Positions 8,153 to 15,616 of a stretch of DNA of 28,506 nucleotides are shown piece after piece. Each line of letters opens with the position of its first letter. Within the stretch, counting starts at the first letter, position 1. The stretch is taken from NCBI GenBank assembly GCA_026125625.1, contig JAHCKU010000001.1, forward strand, positions 1 to 28,506, read 5' to 3'. The notes beneath the pieces were generated by a model that did not search any database, had not been told where the DNA came from, and saw only the letters and a list, made by a program, of their open reading frames with translations. The stretch is from Burkholderiales bacterium (GTDB taxonomy: Bacteria; Pseudomonadota; Gammaproteobacteria; Burkholderiales; SHXO01). Both the position numbers and the translations under genes were made by a program.

Positions 8153-8166
8153 AGAGGCGGGGAAGA

Positions 8167-8262
8167 AACTCGGCACATCGCAATCGTCTTCCCCTCCTTC
8201 TGCGAAGAGCGGAAGAACGTCTTCTGCGAAAGAGTGGAAGAACGTCGGTGTACCGCAATCGT
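8167..8262. repeat. Short degenerate direct repeats between palindromic repeat copies
   Basis: CGCAATCGTCTTCCCCTCC occurs at 8179 and again at 8254, and between them TTCTGCGAA(A)GAG-GGAAGAACGTC is present twice in tandem (8198-8221, 8222-8246). These look like remnants or linkers of the adjacent palindromic repeat family. No coding capacity is apparent. Confidence 0.6.
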
Positions 8263-8265
8263 CTT

Positions 8266-8370
8266 CCCCTCCTTTTCAAGGAGGGGTGCCGCCGAAGGCG
8301 GCAGAATTATTAACACCACCACCCACACCACCCCCGGCCTCCGGCCGACCCCTCCTCTTGAGAGGAGGGG
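8266..8370. repeat. Palindrome-bounded intergenic repeat, copy 2
   Basis: Starts with CCCCTCCTTTTCAAGGAGGGG and ends with CCCCTCCTCTTGAGAGGAGGGG (8349-8370), both near-perfect palindromes. Between them are a GCCGCCGAAGGCGGC hairpin, a CACCACCCACACCACCCC block and a GGCCTCCGGCC hairpin. This is an intact version of the site the IS110 element entered in copy 1. Confidence 0.85.
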
Positions 8371-8393
8371 AACATCAACGCGTCAGCCGTCTT

Positions 8394-8500
8394 CCCCTCC
8401 TTTTCAAGGAGGGGTGCCGCCGTAAGGCGGCGGGGTGGTTAGCATCTACCCCACACCACCCCGCTCCCTTCGGGAGCACCCCTCCTCTTGAGAGGAGGGG
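8394..8500. repeat. Palindrome-bounded intergenic repeat, copy 3
   Basis: Same architecture as copy 2 and 23 bp away from it: CCCCTCCTTTTCAAGGAGGGG (8394-8414), GCCGCCGTAAGGCGGC hairpin, GGTGGTTAGCATCTACCCCACACC block, CTCCCTTCGGGAG hairpin, CCCCTCCTCTTGAGAGGAGGGG (8479-8500). The hairpins covary (different arm sequences, same pairing), so the fold is more conserved than the sequence. It ends about 20 bp from the stop of the sugar-isomerase gene. Confidence 0.85.
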
Positions 8501-8521
8501 AAGAACTTCAGCACATCACGA

Positions 8522-9378
8522 TCACGCCGCCCGCGCCGCACTGCGCGCTTCGTCCTCCAGCTTCTGCCACAGCGCGCGGATCATGTCCTTCATCATCAGC
8601 GCTTCTTCCCAGCGATCGGACAGCTCGTAGCCGTCGCGCCCGGTGATCGCGTACTCCTGGGTCCCAGCTCGCACGAAAAGGCAAAGGGTCATGATCTGCG
8701 GCGCGCCGCTGTCGCCAGCTGCAGCCATCTCCCACCAGCCCATGAACAGATCGGCCCAGTCCTTGTGATGCGGGAAGCTGATCTGGATCTGGACTTGCTC
8801 GCAGCTGGCGACGCGGCCATGGAACCCCAGGCGTTGTCGATGATGCGATGCATCAGCGCGTGATTCTCTTCGGAGATGGGCCAGGCGAATTCGCGACCGA
8901 CGACGTAGTGCGACAGATCCGCGGTCAGACGCAGGTCGGGAAAGCAGTCGAGCAGGTGCAGAGTGAAGAACAGATCCGTCGTCATGCGATCGCGGTGCGT
9001 CTCGATGTGCAGCGGGATCTTCGCGTCGTGCGCCAGGCGGCGCCACCCATCGATGTAGGGGATGCATTCTTCCACGCGATACGGCCGCACGTCGGGTTGC
9101 AGATTGATGTGGTCGGCACCCAGCTCCTGCACGTGCTCGATGATCGGCTTGAGGTCGTCCACCGTCCTGGGATAGCACTGCGCCTGCCAGCTCATGCCGT
9201 GTGCACGCAGAAAGGCGGTCACCTCCCTGGCATAGTCGCGGTCGAAGAAGCGCACGCCGCAGCCGTCGAAGCCGGCACGCCGGATCATCTCCAGCTTCTC
9301 CTGCAGCGACCACTCCAATCCATCCGGTCGGCGCCGCTCCATCGCCCACAGCGATTGATAGATCAGCAGCTTCTGCAT
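8522..9378 (-). pseudogene. Sugar phosphate isomerase/epimerase (xylose-isomerase-like TIM barrel), frameshifted
   Basis: The ATG at 9378, with AAGGAGG upstream, opens a frame with TIM-barrel isomerase features: KLEMIRRAGFDGCGVRFFDRDYA, LGADHINLQPD, KIPLHIETHRDRMTTD (metal-binding Glu candidate) and LRLTADLSHYVVG. After IIDNAWG (about 8830) this frame loses similarity, while the neighbouring frame continues with FHGRVASCEQVQIQISFPHHKDWADLFMGWW and ends properly at the stop at 8522. One G missing from the CCCC/GGGG run at 8825-8828 would restore a 285-residue protein. Related enzymes isomerise, epimerise or dehydrate sugars and inositols, or act as decarboxylases; the substrate is unknown. It is the last gene of the putative phyH-frmA-rluF-fghA unit, 51 bp after fghA. 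Confidence 0.82.
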
Positions 9379-9429
9379 GGGGCCCCTCCTTCCTGGTTGT
9401 CCTTGCCTTCCCCGCACGCTCGGCGCACC

Positions 9430-10278
9430 TCACGTACACAATGTCGCAGCATGGAAGCGCAGGTGATCTTCCATGAAGGTCGCGATGAAGAAGTAGCCGT
9501 GATCGTAGCCCTCCTGCATGCGCAGAGTAAGTGCCTGGCCGCTCGCGGCGCAGGCATCGCGCAGCTGCTCTGGCTTGAGCTGTTCGGCAAGGAATTTGTC
9601 CGCCATGCCCTGATCGATCAGGATCTCGCGCCCGAACGGCCGCTCGCGCACCAGCTCGGAAGCATCGTACTGGCGCCATTGCGCGCGATCGCTGCCGAGA
9701 TAGCCGCCGAACGCCTTCGCGCCCCATGGACATTGCATCGGTGCGCCAATCGGGGCGAAGGCCGACACCGATCGATAACGCTGCGGATTGCGCAGCGCGC
9801 ACACCAGCGCCCCATGGCCACCCATCGAGTGACCGAAGATGCCGCGCCTGCCGTCGCCGGCGGGGAAATGTGCGGCGACCACGTCCGGCAGCTCGGAGGT
9901 GACGTAGCTGTACATGCGGTAGTTCGTCGACCACGGTGACTGGGTGGCATCGACGTAGAAGCCGGCGCCGACGCCGAAATCCCAGCTGTCTGCCTCGCCC
10001 GGCAGATTCAGGCCGCGCGGGCTGGTATCCGGCGCGACCAGCATCAGGCCGAGCTCTGCGGCCACGCGCTGCGCTCCAGCCTTGATGGCGAACGTCTCCT
10101 CGGTGCAGGTGAGTCCGGCGAGGTAGTACAGCACCGGCACCGTACGGCGCTGCGCCTGCGGCGGCCGGTACACGGAAAAGCGCATCTCCGCCTTGCATTC
10201 GCGCGACTCGTGCGCGTAGTAGCCCTGCACGCCGCCAAAGCACCGATGTTCGCTGATGACCTTCATGTTCTCGTTCAC
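9430..10278 (-). CDS. fghA: S-formylglutathione hydrolase
   Basis: A 282-residue esterase-D-type alpha/beta hydrolase that hydrolyses S-formylglutathione to formate and glutathione, the second step of glutathione-dependent formaldehyde oxidation in the cytoplasm. The catalytic triad is visible: Ser151 in GHSMGGHGAL, Asp227 in DQGMADKFL, and His260 in GYDHGYFF. YYLAGLTCTEETF and DTSPRGLNLPGE are family signatures, and the length is normal. The frame can start at GTG 10278 or at ATG 10266 (four codons later); neither has a strong ribosome binding site, so either start is possible. Its partner dehydrogenase, frmA, is two genes upstream on the same strand. Confidence 0.93.
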   Translation of the reverse strand: MNENMKVISEHRCFGGVQGYYAHESRECKAEMRFSVYRPPQAQRRTVPVLYYLAGLTCTEETFAIKAGAQRVAAELGLMLVAPDTSPRGLNLPGEADSWDFGVGAGFYVDATQSPWSTNYRMYSYVTSELPDVVAAHFPAGDGRRGIFGHSMGGHGALVCALRNPQRYRSVSAFAPIGAPMQCPWGAKAFGGYLGSDRAQWRQYDASELVRERPFGREILIDQGMADKFLAEQLKPEQLRDACAASGQALTLRMQEGYDHGYFFIATFMEDHLRFHAATLCT

Positions 10279-10335
10279 AGTAGCGCCTGCAGGGACTTTA
10301 CACGCTACGCATGGGAGAAGCGCTTGCGCTTTTCG

Positions 10336-11109
10336 TCAGAACGCTTCGTCCCTGCGCAGGAAGCGCCAGCGCCCTTCCGGCAGATTGCCCAGCCGCACCC
10401 TGCCCACGCGCACACGCTTCAATCCCGCCACGCGCAGCCCGACCGCCTCGCACATGCGGCGGATCTGGCGCTTGCGCCCTTCCTTCAGCACGAAACGCAG
10501 CTGATCCTGATTGATCCACTCGACGCGGGCCGGCTTGAGTGGACGCCCGTCGAGCGCCAGCCCGTGGTTGAGCCGCTTGAGGTCTTCCTCGCCCAACCGC
10601 CCCTGGACACGCACGATGTACTCCTTCTCGACCTGGGAATCCTCGCCGATCAGCTTCTTCGCCACCGTTCCATTCTGCGTGAACACCAGCAGGCCCTGGG
10701 AATCGATATCGAGCCGGCCGGCCGGCGCAAGACCCTTGAGATGGACGGGCGAGAACGATGGATCGCCAGGTGCGCGCTCCTGCGTCTCACGGCGAATGAG
10801 CACGACGGCCGGTTCATGATCGTCCTCCGGCTGGCCGGACACGTAGCCCACCGGCTTGTTGAGCAGGATGGTGACGCGCGCATCGAGCTGCGTGCGCGCA
10901 CGCGTCTTCAGCTCGATGATGGCATCGACCCGTATGCGCGTGCCGAGCTGATCCACCACGCGGCCGTCCACCTGCACCAGCCCTTGCGCGATCAGCTCGT
11001 CCGCCTCACGGCGTGAACACATGCCGCGCTCGGCCATGACCTTCGAGAGTCGTACCAGATTGCCGGTTTCGCCCTGAGGTCGTTGCGGTGACGAGGCGTC
11101 CCCAGTCAC
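10336..11109 (-). CDS. rluF: 23S rRNA pseudouridine synthase, RluF/RluB type
   Basis: A 257-residue RsuA-family pseudouridine synthase: an N-terminal S4 RNA-binding domain (about residues 19-65, VRLSKVMAERGMCSRREADELI) and a catalytic domain with AGRLDIDSQGLLVFT, where Asp134 is the nucleophile. EKEYIV and EGRKRQIRRMCEAVG follow. The DSQGL variant of the catalytic motif is closest to RluF, which modifies a uridine in helix 74 of 23S rRNA; RluB or RluE assignment is not excluded. The GTG start at 11109 is separated from the frmA stop codon by a single base, so translation is likely coupled. It has a variable insertion around residues 94-123. Its place between the two formaldehyde-detoxification genes is functionally unexplained. 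Confidence 0.88.
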   Translation of the reverse strand: MTGDASSPQRPQGETGNLVRLSKVMAERGMCSRREADELIAQGLVQVDGRVVDQLGTRIRVDAIIELKTRARTQLDARVTILLNKPVGYVSGQPEDDHEPAVVLIRRETQERAPGDPSFSPVHLKGLAPAGRLDIDSQGLLVFTQNGTVAKKLIGEDSQVEKEYIVRVQGRLGEEDLKRLNHGLALDGRPLKPARVEWINQDQLRFVLKEGRKRQIRRMCEAVGLRVAGLKRVRVGRVRLGNLPEGRWRFLRRDEAF

Positions 11110-11110
11110 C

Positions 11111-12220
11111 TCAATACACCACCACCGCCCGGATCGACTTGCCCTCGTGCATGAGATCGAAGCCGCGGTTGATATCCTGCAGCGGGAGCGTATGGGTGAT
11201 GAGGTCGTCGATGTTGATCTTGCCGTCCATGTACCAGTCGACGATGCGGGGCACGTCGGTGCGGCCGCGCGCTCCGCCGAAGGCGGTGCCCTTCCACACC
11301 CGGCCGGTCACCAGCTGGAAAGGCCGCGTCTTGATCTCCTGGCCGGAGCCGGCCACGCCGATGATCACCGACACCCCCCAGCCGCGATGGCAGCACTCCA
11401 GCGCCTGGCGCATCAGGTCGACGTTACCCACGCACTCGAAGCTGTAATCCGCTCCCCCGTCGGTCAACGACACCAGATACTGCACCAGATCACCGCCGAC
11501 TTCCCTGGGATTGACGAAGTGCGTCATGCCGAAACGCTCGGCCAGCGCCTTGCGTGCCGGATTGATATCCACGCCGATGATCTTGTTGGCGCCGACCAGG
11601 CGCGCACCCTGGATCACGTTCAGGCCGATGCCGCCCAGGCCGAATACCACCACGTTGGCGCCCGGTTCGACCTTGGCGGTGTTGATCACCGCACCGATGC
11701 CGGTGGTCACGCCGCAGCCGATGTAGCACACCTTGTCGAAGGGGGCGTCCTCGCGGATCTTCGCCACCGCGATCTCCGGCAGGACAGTGTAGTTGGAGAA
11801 CGTCGAGCAGCCCATGTAGTGATGGATCATCTCGCCGCCGAGGGAAAAGCGGCTGGTGCCGTCCGGCATCACGCCCTTGCCCTGCGTTGCACGAATGGCG
11901 GTGCACAGATTGGTCTTGCGCGACAGGCACGACTTGCACTGCCGGCACTCGGGCGTATACAGCGGAATGACGTGATCGCCTTTCTTCAACGAGGTCACGC
12001 CGGGACCGACGTCGACCACGATGCCGGCGCCCTCGTGACCGAATATGGCCGGGAACAACCCCTCCGGGTCTGCTCCCGAACGCGTGAACTCGTCGGTGTG
12101 ACAAATGCCGGTGGCCTTGATCTCGACCAGCACCTCGCCCGCCTTCGGCCCGTCCAGCTGCACGGTTTCGACGGAAAGCGGCTGGCCCGCCGCGAACGCA
12201 ACGGCTGCCTTGACGTCCAT
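11111..12220 (-). CDS. frmA: S-(hydroxymethyl)glutathione dehydrogenase / class III alcohol dehydrogenase
   Basis: A 369-residue zinc-dependent dehydrogenase, full length for the class III family, that oxidises the spontaneous adduct of formaldehyde and glutathione to S-formylglutathione with NAD+. Catalytic zinc ligands are Cys40, His62 (GHEGAG) and Cys169; the structural zinc is held by Cys92, Cys95, Cys98 and Cys106. The nucleotide-binding motif is VVVFGLGGIGLNVIQG. The start ATG at 12220 is preceded by AAGGAGA. It is tightly followed by the rluF-type gene and then fghA, and preceded by a phyH gene on the same strand. The grouping fits co-expression of formaldehyde production and removal. 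Confidence 0.95.
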   Translation of the reverse strand: MDVKAAVAFAAGQPLSVETVQLDGPKAGEVLVEIKATGICHTDEFTRSGADPEGLFPAIFGHEGAGIVVDVGPGVTSLKKGDHVIPLYTPECRQCKSCLSRKTNLCTAIRATQGKGVMPDGTSRFSLGGEMIHHYMGCSTFSNYTVLPEIAVAKIREDAPFDKVCYIGCGVTTGIGAVINTAKVEPGANVVVFGLGGIGLNVIQGARLVGANKIIGVDINPARKALAERFGMTHFVNPREVGGDLVQYLVSLTDGGADYSFECVGNVDLMRQALECCHRGWGVSVIIGVAGSGQEIKTRPFQLVTGRVWKGTAFGGARGRTDVPRIVDWYMDGKINIDDLITHTLPLQDINRGFDLMHEGKSIRAVVVY

Positions 12221-12254
12221 GGAATCTCCTTGGCTGGGAGCCGTGGATCCGGAA

Positions 12255-12282
12255 GCCGGAGCGCGTCGTGCCGCGCTCCGGC
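12255..12282 (-). other. Stable stem-loop between phyH and frmA
   Basis: An 11-bp perfect GC-rich stem (12255-12265 with 12272-12282; six-base loop) lies in the 87-bp gap between the two minus-strand genes. No U-run follows on either strand, so it looks more like an mRNA processing or stabilising element than an intrinsic terminator. Confidence 0.5.
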
Positions 12283-12307
12283 CCCGGTCTTCAGCCCCTT
12301 TCTTTGA

Positions 12308-13192
12308 TCAACTCGCGACCTTCAGCCCTTGCGGCGCTCCGAAGTAGCGATTGCGGATGGCGGTTTGATTCTCGTAGATCGAACCCTGATTGAGCGCCGG
12401 AGGATACGGCATGCGCACCGGCACCTTCTCCAGGCGCGGCTCGAGCGTGGGCTGCCCGCAGATCATGCGACTGTTGAACTCGTCCAGATTGGTCCAGTTC
12501 ACCAGCGGCCAGGCATCGGCGGCAGCGCACTCGTAGAGCATGAGTGGGCGCGGCCGGTTGGAACGATTCTCGGCTGAACCATGCACCAGGCGCACATGGT
12601 GGAACGAACACGAGCCGGCCTTCCCAGGGCAGGACACCGCCTTCGAGAAATCCAGGCCGGACGCGGCCGGATCCATTGCACCGCAAAAACGGCCATCCGC
12701 GTGATGGTCGTATACGCCGTGGCGGTGCGTGCCGGGCATCACCAGCAGTGCCCCGTTCTCCTCGTCGATGTCCTCCAGCATGACGCCGATGGCCAGCAGA
12801 TCGTCGTTGGTGTGCGGGTAGAAGGCCCAGTCCTGATGCCATTCCACCGGTGAGCCGTACTGTGGATCCTTCATGTTCATCTTCGATCCGTGCAGCCGCA
12901 CGTCTGGACCCAGCAGCGCCATCAGGATCTGGGTCATGGCCGGGCTCTTCACCAGCTGATCGAAAATCGGGTGCACCGTAGTGGGCTTTTTGATGCGCCG
13001 CACACGCGGATGGTCCGGAGTATGGCTGGGTTCGAGGTCGTATATCTCGTTGTGCGTGGTCAGGCCGCGCGCCTTGGCAATCAACCCGGCTACCACCGAT
13101 TTCACGGCGTCGCGCATGGCCTGATCCACCACGTTCTCCACGACGATGTAGCCGTTCTCCTTGTAGGACTCTACTTGCTTGCTCGTGATCAC
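12308..13192 (-). CDS. Phytanoyl-CoA dioxygenase (PhyH) family oxygenase, second paralogue
   Basis: With the GTG at 13192 as start (GGGAG seven bases upstream) the protein has 294 residues and begins VITSKQVESYKENGYIVVENV, the usual PhyH opening. An ATG at 13279 in the same frame would add 29 residues without family character. The Fe(II) ligands are His119-x-Asp121 in EWHQDWAFYPH and His204 in HHVRLVHGS, followed by an Arg for 2-oxoglutarate. ENGALLVMPGTHRHG is a further family signature. The enzyme should hydroxylate an aliphatic or N/O-methyl carbon of an unknown substrate. It is the first gene of the minus-strand set leading into frmA, which suggests a reaction that yields formaldehyde; that is inference. 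It differs markedly from the PhyH protein at 2641-3507. Confidence 0.87.
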   Translation of the reverse strand: MITSKQVESYKENGYIVVENVVDQAMRDAVKSVVAGLIAKARGLTTHNEIYDLEPSHTPDHPRVRRIKKPTTVHPIFDQLVKSPAMTQILMALLGPDVRLHGSKMNMKDPQYGSPVEWHQDWAFYPHTNDDLLAIGVMLEDIDEENGALLVMPGTHRHGVYDHHADGRFCGAMDPAASGLDFSKAVSCPGKAGSCSFHHVRLVHGSAENRSNRPRPLMLYECAAADAWPLVNWTNLDEFNSRMICGQPTLEPRLEKVPVRMPYPPALNQGSIYENQTAIRNRYFGAPQGLKVAS

Positions 13193-13440
13193 GACTGTCT
13201 CCCAGGTTGCCAGGTGCACCCGGCCCGTCGACCGCTGCCAAGCAGGCGCGCACGGACCGGGAGCAAACCGGAACACCATAAGTGACGCTCCGGCCCGCTG
13301 TCAAACCGATCCGCTGTCCGTTCAATTCGTTCCCAACTTGCCAGTATCACGCGCCCTGTGCCATCTTACGCTCCGTCCAACGGTTATGAACCGTCGTCGG
13401 TAACGGCGCGATCCATTCCCGGTGAGACGACACAAAAAAA

Positions 13441-13464
13441 GCACTTCATGACGCACTTCATGAC
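13441..13464 (+). repeat. Two tandem copies of a 12-bp sequence in the cyclase leader
   Basis: GCACTTCATGAC occurs twice without gap, ending 23 bp before the cyclase start codon and just before its ribosome binding site. It could be a regulator half-site pair or the result of slippage. The rest of the 13193-13487 divergent gap shows no gene; only weak promoter-like hexamers are visible. Confidence 0.6.
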
Positions 13465-13487
13465 CATGTAGGGAAGGAGATACATCA

Positions 13488-14576
13488 ATGAAACTTACTA
13501 TCGTTGCAGGAGCCGTGCTGGCCCTGTTCGCAGGCGCCGCTTCGGCGCAGGTGTTGCGGGGTCCCACGGATGATTCAGCCTTGAACTTCAAGTCTCAGTG
13601 GGGCAAGGAGGATCGTGCCGGGAGCGCAAACCACACCAAGAATCCGGCACAGATCAAACGCGCACTGGCCACCATCAAGCAGAACAAGGCGATCACCATC
13701 GGCAAGTACTATCATCGTGAAGCACCGGCGTTCGGACCGCGCGCATGGAACATGTGGATCCCCGGCACCCCGACCGGCGGTCCGTTCGGCAAGAACGCAC
13801 TGGTCTACCACGACGAGCTGGTGACCACCCAGATCGGCCAGATCCAGACGCAGTTCGACGGCCCCGGCCACATCGGCGTCAACACCTCCAAGGGCCCGGT
13901 GTTCTACAACGGCATAATCAACTGGGACGCGTACGAGCGCGGCGCTGGCGGTCAGGTCCTGGGCATGGGTCCGCTGGGCGTGGAGCATGTCGGCGAGCTC
14001 GGCTTCGTGTGCCGTCTGGTGGTGCTGGACGCGGTGGCCTATCGCAAGTCGCAAGGCAAGATCCCGCAAAACGCCGAGATGCTGCCGATCCCCAACAGCT
14101 CCGACTCACCGGGCATCGTGACTGCGGCCGACGTCCAGGCCATCGTCAAGGCGCAAGGTCTGTCGGAAATCGGCGCGGGCGACTGCGTGGCCGTGCACAC
14201 TGGTCAAGGCAACTCCTGGAGCAATGACCGTTACAAGTCGATGACCACGGAGCAGCGCGCTGCGGCACGCGCCTTGTTCGCCCAGGGTGAGCCGGGCTTC
14301 GGTATCAGCGCCTGCGAATACTTCGCTACGCGCAACATCGCCATGACCTTGGGCGACACTTCGGCCAACGATGCACAGCCCTTCGGCGAGAAGGGCAATG
14401 AGCACGCCGTGCCCTGCCATACCGAGCTGCAACCCAAGCACGGCATCTGGAACTTCGAGAACATCGACACCAAGTCCCTGGTGGATGCCAAGGTCTACGA
14501 AGGGGCGTTCATCTGGGCGCCGCTGCGCATCATCGGTGCCACCGGCTCGCCCGGCAATCCGATGGTGCTGTACTGA
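13488..14576 (+). CDS. Exported cyclase-family (kynurenine formamidase-like fold) hydrolase
   Basis: A 362-residue protein with a clear Sec signal peptide (residues 1-20, cleaved after ASA), so periplasmic. The body matches the putative cyclase family (PF04199-type fold): RAWNMWIPG, a core TQFDGPGHIG at 121-130, GVEHVGELGFVCRLVVLDAVAYR, GDCVAVHTGQGNSW and DTSANDAQPFGEKGNEHAVPCHTEL. In classical members the core motif is HxGTHxDxPxH; here the first histidines are replaced by Gln118/Gln122 while Asp124 and His128 remain, so metal coordination differs. Function is hydrolysis of an amide or lactone at best guess. The ATG at 13488 has GAAGGAGA upstream. It is monocistronic and ends at a strong terminator. 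Confidence 0.82.
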   Translation: MKLTIVAGAVLALFAGAASAQVLRGPTDDSALNFKSQWGKEDRAGSANHTKNPAQIKRALATIKQNKAITIGKYYHREAPAFGPRAWNMWIPGTPTGGPFGKNALVYHDELVTTQIGQIQTQFDGPGHIGVNTSKGPVFYNGIINWDAYERGAGGQVLGMGPLGVEHVGELGFVCRLVVLDAVAYRKSQGKIPQNAEMLPIPNSSDSPGIVTAADVQAIVKAQGLSEIGAGDCVAVHTGQGNSWSNDRYKSMTTEQRAAARALFAQGEPGFGISACEYFATRNIAMTLGDTSANDAQPFGEKGNEHAVPCHTELQPKHGIWNFENIDTKSLVDAKVYEGAFIWAPLRIIGATGSPGNPMVLY

Positions 14577-14600
14577 TCGGAACGGGTAGTAAGCAGGTAG

Positions 14601-14630
14601 AAACGGCAGCCCGCGGGCTGCCGTTTTTTT
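14601..14630 (+). terminator. Rho-independent terminator of the cyclase gene
   Basis: A perfect 26-base palindrome (14601-14626) centred on CCCG/CGGG, followed by a run of seven T on the plus strand, 25 bp after the cyclase stop codon. Confidence 0.92.
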
Positions 14631-14665
14631 GGTGCAACCCCGCGCAGTCGTTTTGCAACGGCCTG

Positions 14666-15457
14666 CTACTCGAATACGGCTTCCACCCGTCCCAACCGGT
14701 CGATCTCCATCACCACCTGGTCGCCACGGTTCACCCACTTGGTTTCGACCACACTTCCGGTGAACACGAACTCGCCGGCACGCAGTCCCTGGCCGCGTCG
14801 GGACAGATTGTTCGCCAGCCAGGCCAGTGCCTCGAACGGATGTCCCATGACGTCGGCACCGCGCCCGCGCCCGACTTCGACACCGTTGATCCATGTGACC
14901 CCCGTCAACGCGCCGAGATCCAGCGCACGCCAGTCGCGCACCGCCGTCCCTAGCACACAGCCGGCATCGAAGAAATCGTCGGCGATGAGCGTCGGCGTGT
15001 CGAGCGACTTGTAGTCGACGTAGCGGTCGTCGACGATCTCCATCCCGGCCATGATCTCGCTCACCGCGTCCTGCACCGTCGCTCGCGTATAGGGCTGGGC
15101 GGAGGCCGGCAGGTCGCGGCCCAGCCGCACCACCATCTCACATTCGACACCGGGGCGCACGAAGTCAGCGTGGCGCAGACGCGCCGGCGTGGCATGCACC
15201 GTACGCGCGAACACGCCGCCGGCACATGGATTCGGAATATTGAGGAACGCCTGCATCACCTGCGTGGTGCAGCCGATCTTGTGACCCGACAACCGTCCGA
15301 GGGTGGGCTGCAACAGCGCATGCAATGCCTCCTGCACTGCGTAGGCCTGGGCTTCGTCGCCCGGCCGCGCTGCTGCGTCGAGTGCCGGCAGCCGACGTCG
15401 CTGCAGCCGATGGTCGCGGATGAGGTGTGCCGCGGCGGTGATGGCTCGTGGATCCAG
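14666..15457 (-). CDS. 2-oxopent-4-enoate hydratase-like (MhpD/FAH-fold) protein with apparent CTG start
   Basis: Family members hydrate 2-hydroxypenta-2,4-dienoate-type acids or decarboxylate related oxo-acids in meta-cleavage pathways, using a Mg2+ ion. Visible features: GHKIGCTTQVMQAFLN, the acidic cluster RPGVECEMVVRLGRD (Glu-x-Glu), GMEIVDDRYVDYKSLDTPTLIADDFF, and LRAGEFVFTGSVVETKWVNRGDQV. The first in-frame GTG would give only 223 residues and cut the N-terminal helix. The frame stays open upstream with ITAAAHLIRDHRLQRR, giving 263 residues, the usual family size, if the CTG at 15457 is used. AGGAGG sits five bases before that CTG, and no ATG, GTG or TTG lies between it and the upstream stop codon. 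The gene converges on the cyclase and is divergent from the ABC operon. Confidence 0.82.
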   Translation of the reverse strand: MDPRAITAAAHLIRDHRLQRRRLPALDAAARPGDEAQAYAVQEALHALLQPTLGRLSGHKIGCTTQVMQAFLNIPNPCAGGVFARTVHATPARLRHADFVRPGVECEMVVRLGRDLPASAQPYTRATVQDAVSEIMAGMEIVDDRYVDYKSLDTPTLIADDFFDAGCVLGTAVRDWRALDLGALTGVTWINGVEVGRGRGADVMGHPFEALAWLANNLSRRGQGLRAGEFVFTGSVVETKWVNRGDQVVMEIDRLGRVEAVFE

Positions 15458-15533
15458 GATGTCCTCCTCGGTTGCCGGATTCGCATGGACATTCTACAGG
15501 CCTCGCCCGATGCAGCGCAGCAAACGGCCTGCC

Positions 15534-15562
15534 TTGACATCGCCAAGTAGCTCTCACATCAT
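15534..15562 (+). promoter_or_regulatory. Candidate sigma70 promoter for the ABC transporter operon
   Basis: TTGACA (15534-15539), a perfect -35 hexamer, is followed after exactly 17 bp by CATCAT (15557-15562, four of six matches to TATAAT). It lies 54 bp upstream of the binding-protein start codon, inside the divergent gap 15458-15616. Confidence 0.5.
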
Positions 15563-15616
15563 CCAAACGGCCTCCCGGCTGGCATGGGCGGGCGTCAATA
15601 CAACGAGGAGGAGAAG

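Noticed and set aside
7973..8176. N-terminal extension of the IS110 transposase
   Set aside because: The frame is open to 8176 but extends beyond the element's own end at 8152, and family proteins start just before IGVDVSK at 7972.
8522..10243. A single 573-codon minus-strand gene
   Set aside because: It joins the true C-terminal frame of the sugar isomerase to out-of-frame readings of that gene and of fghA; only the 3' part is genuine.
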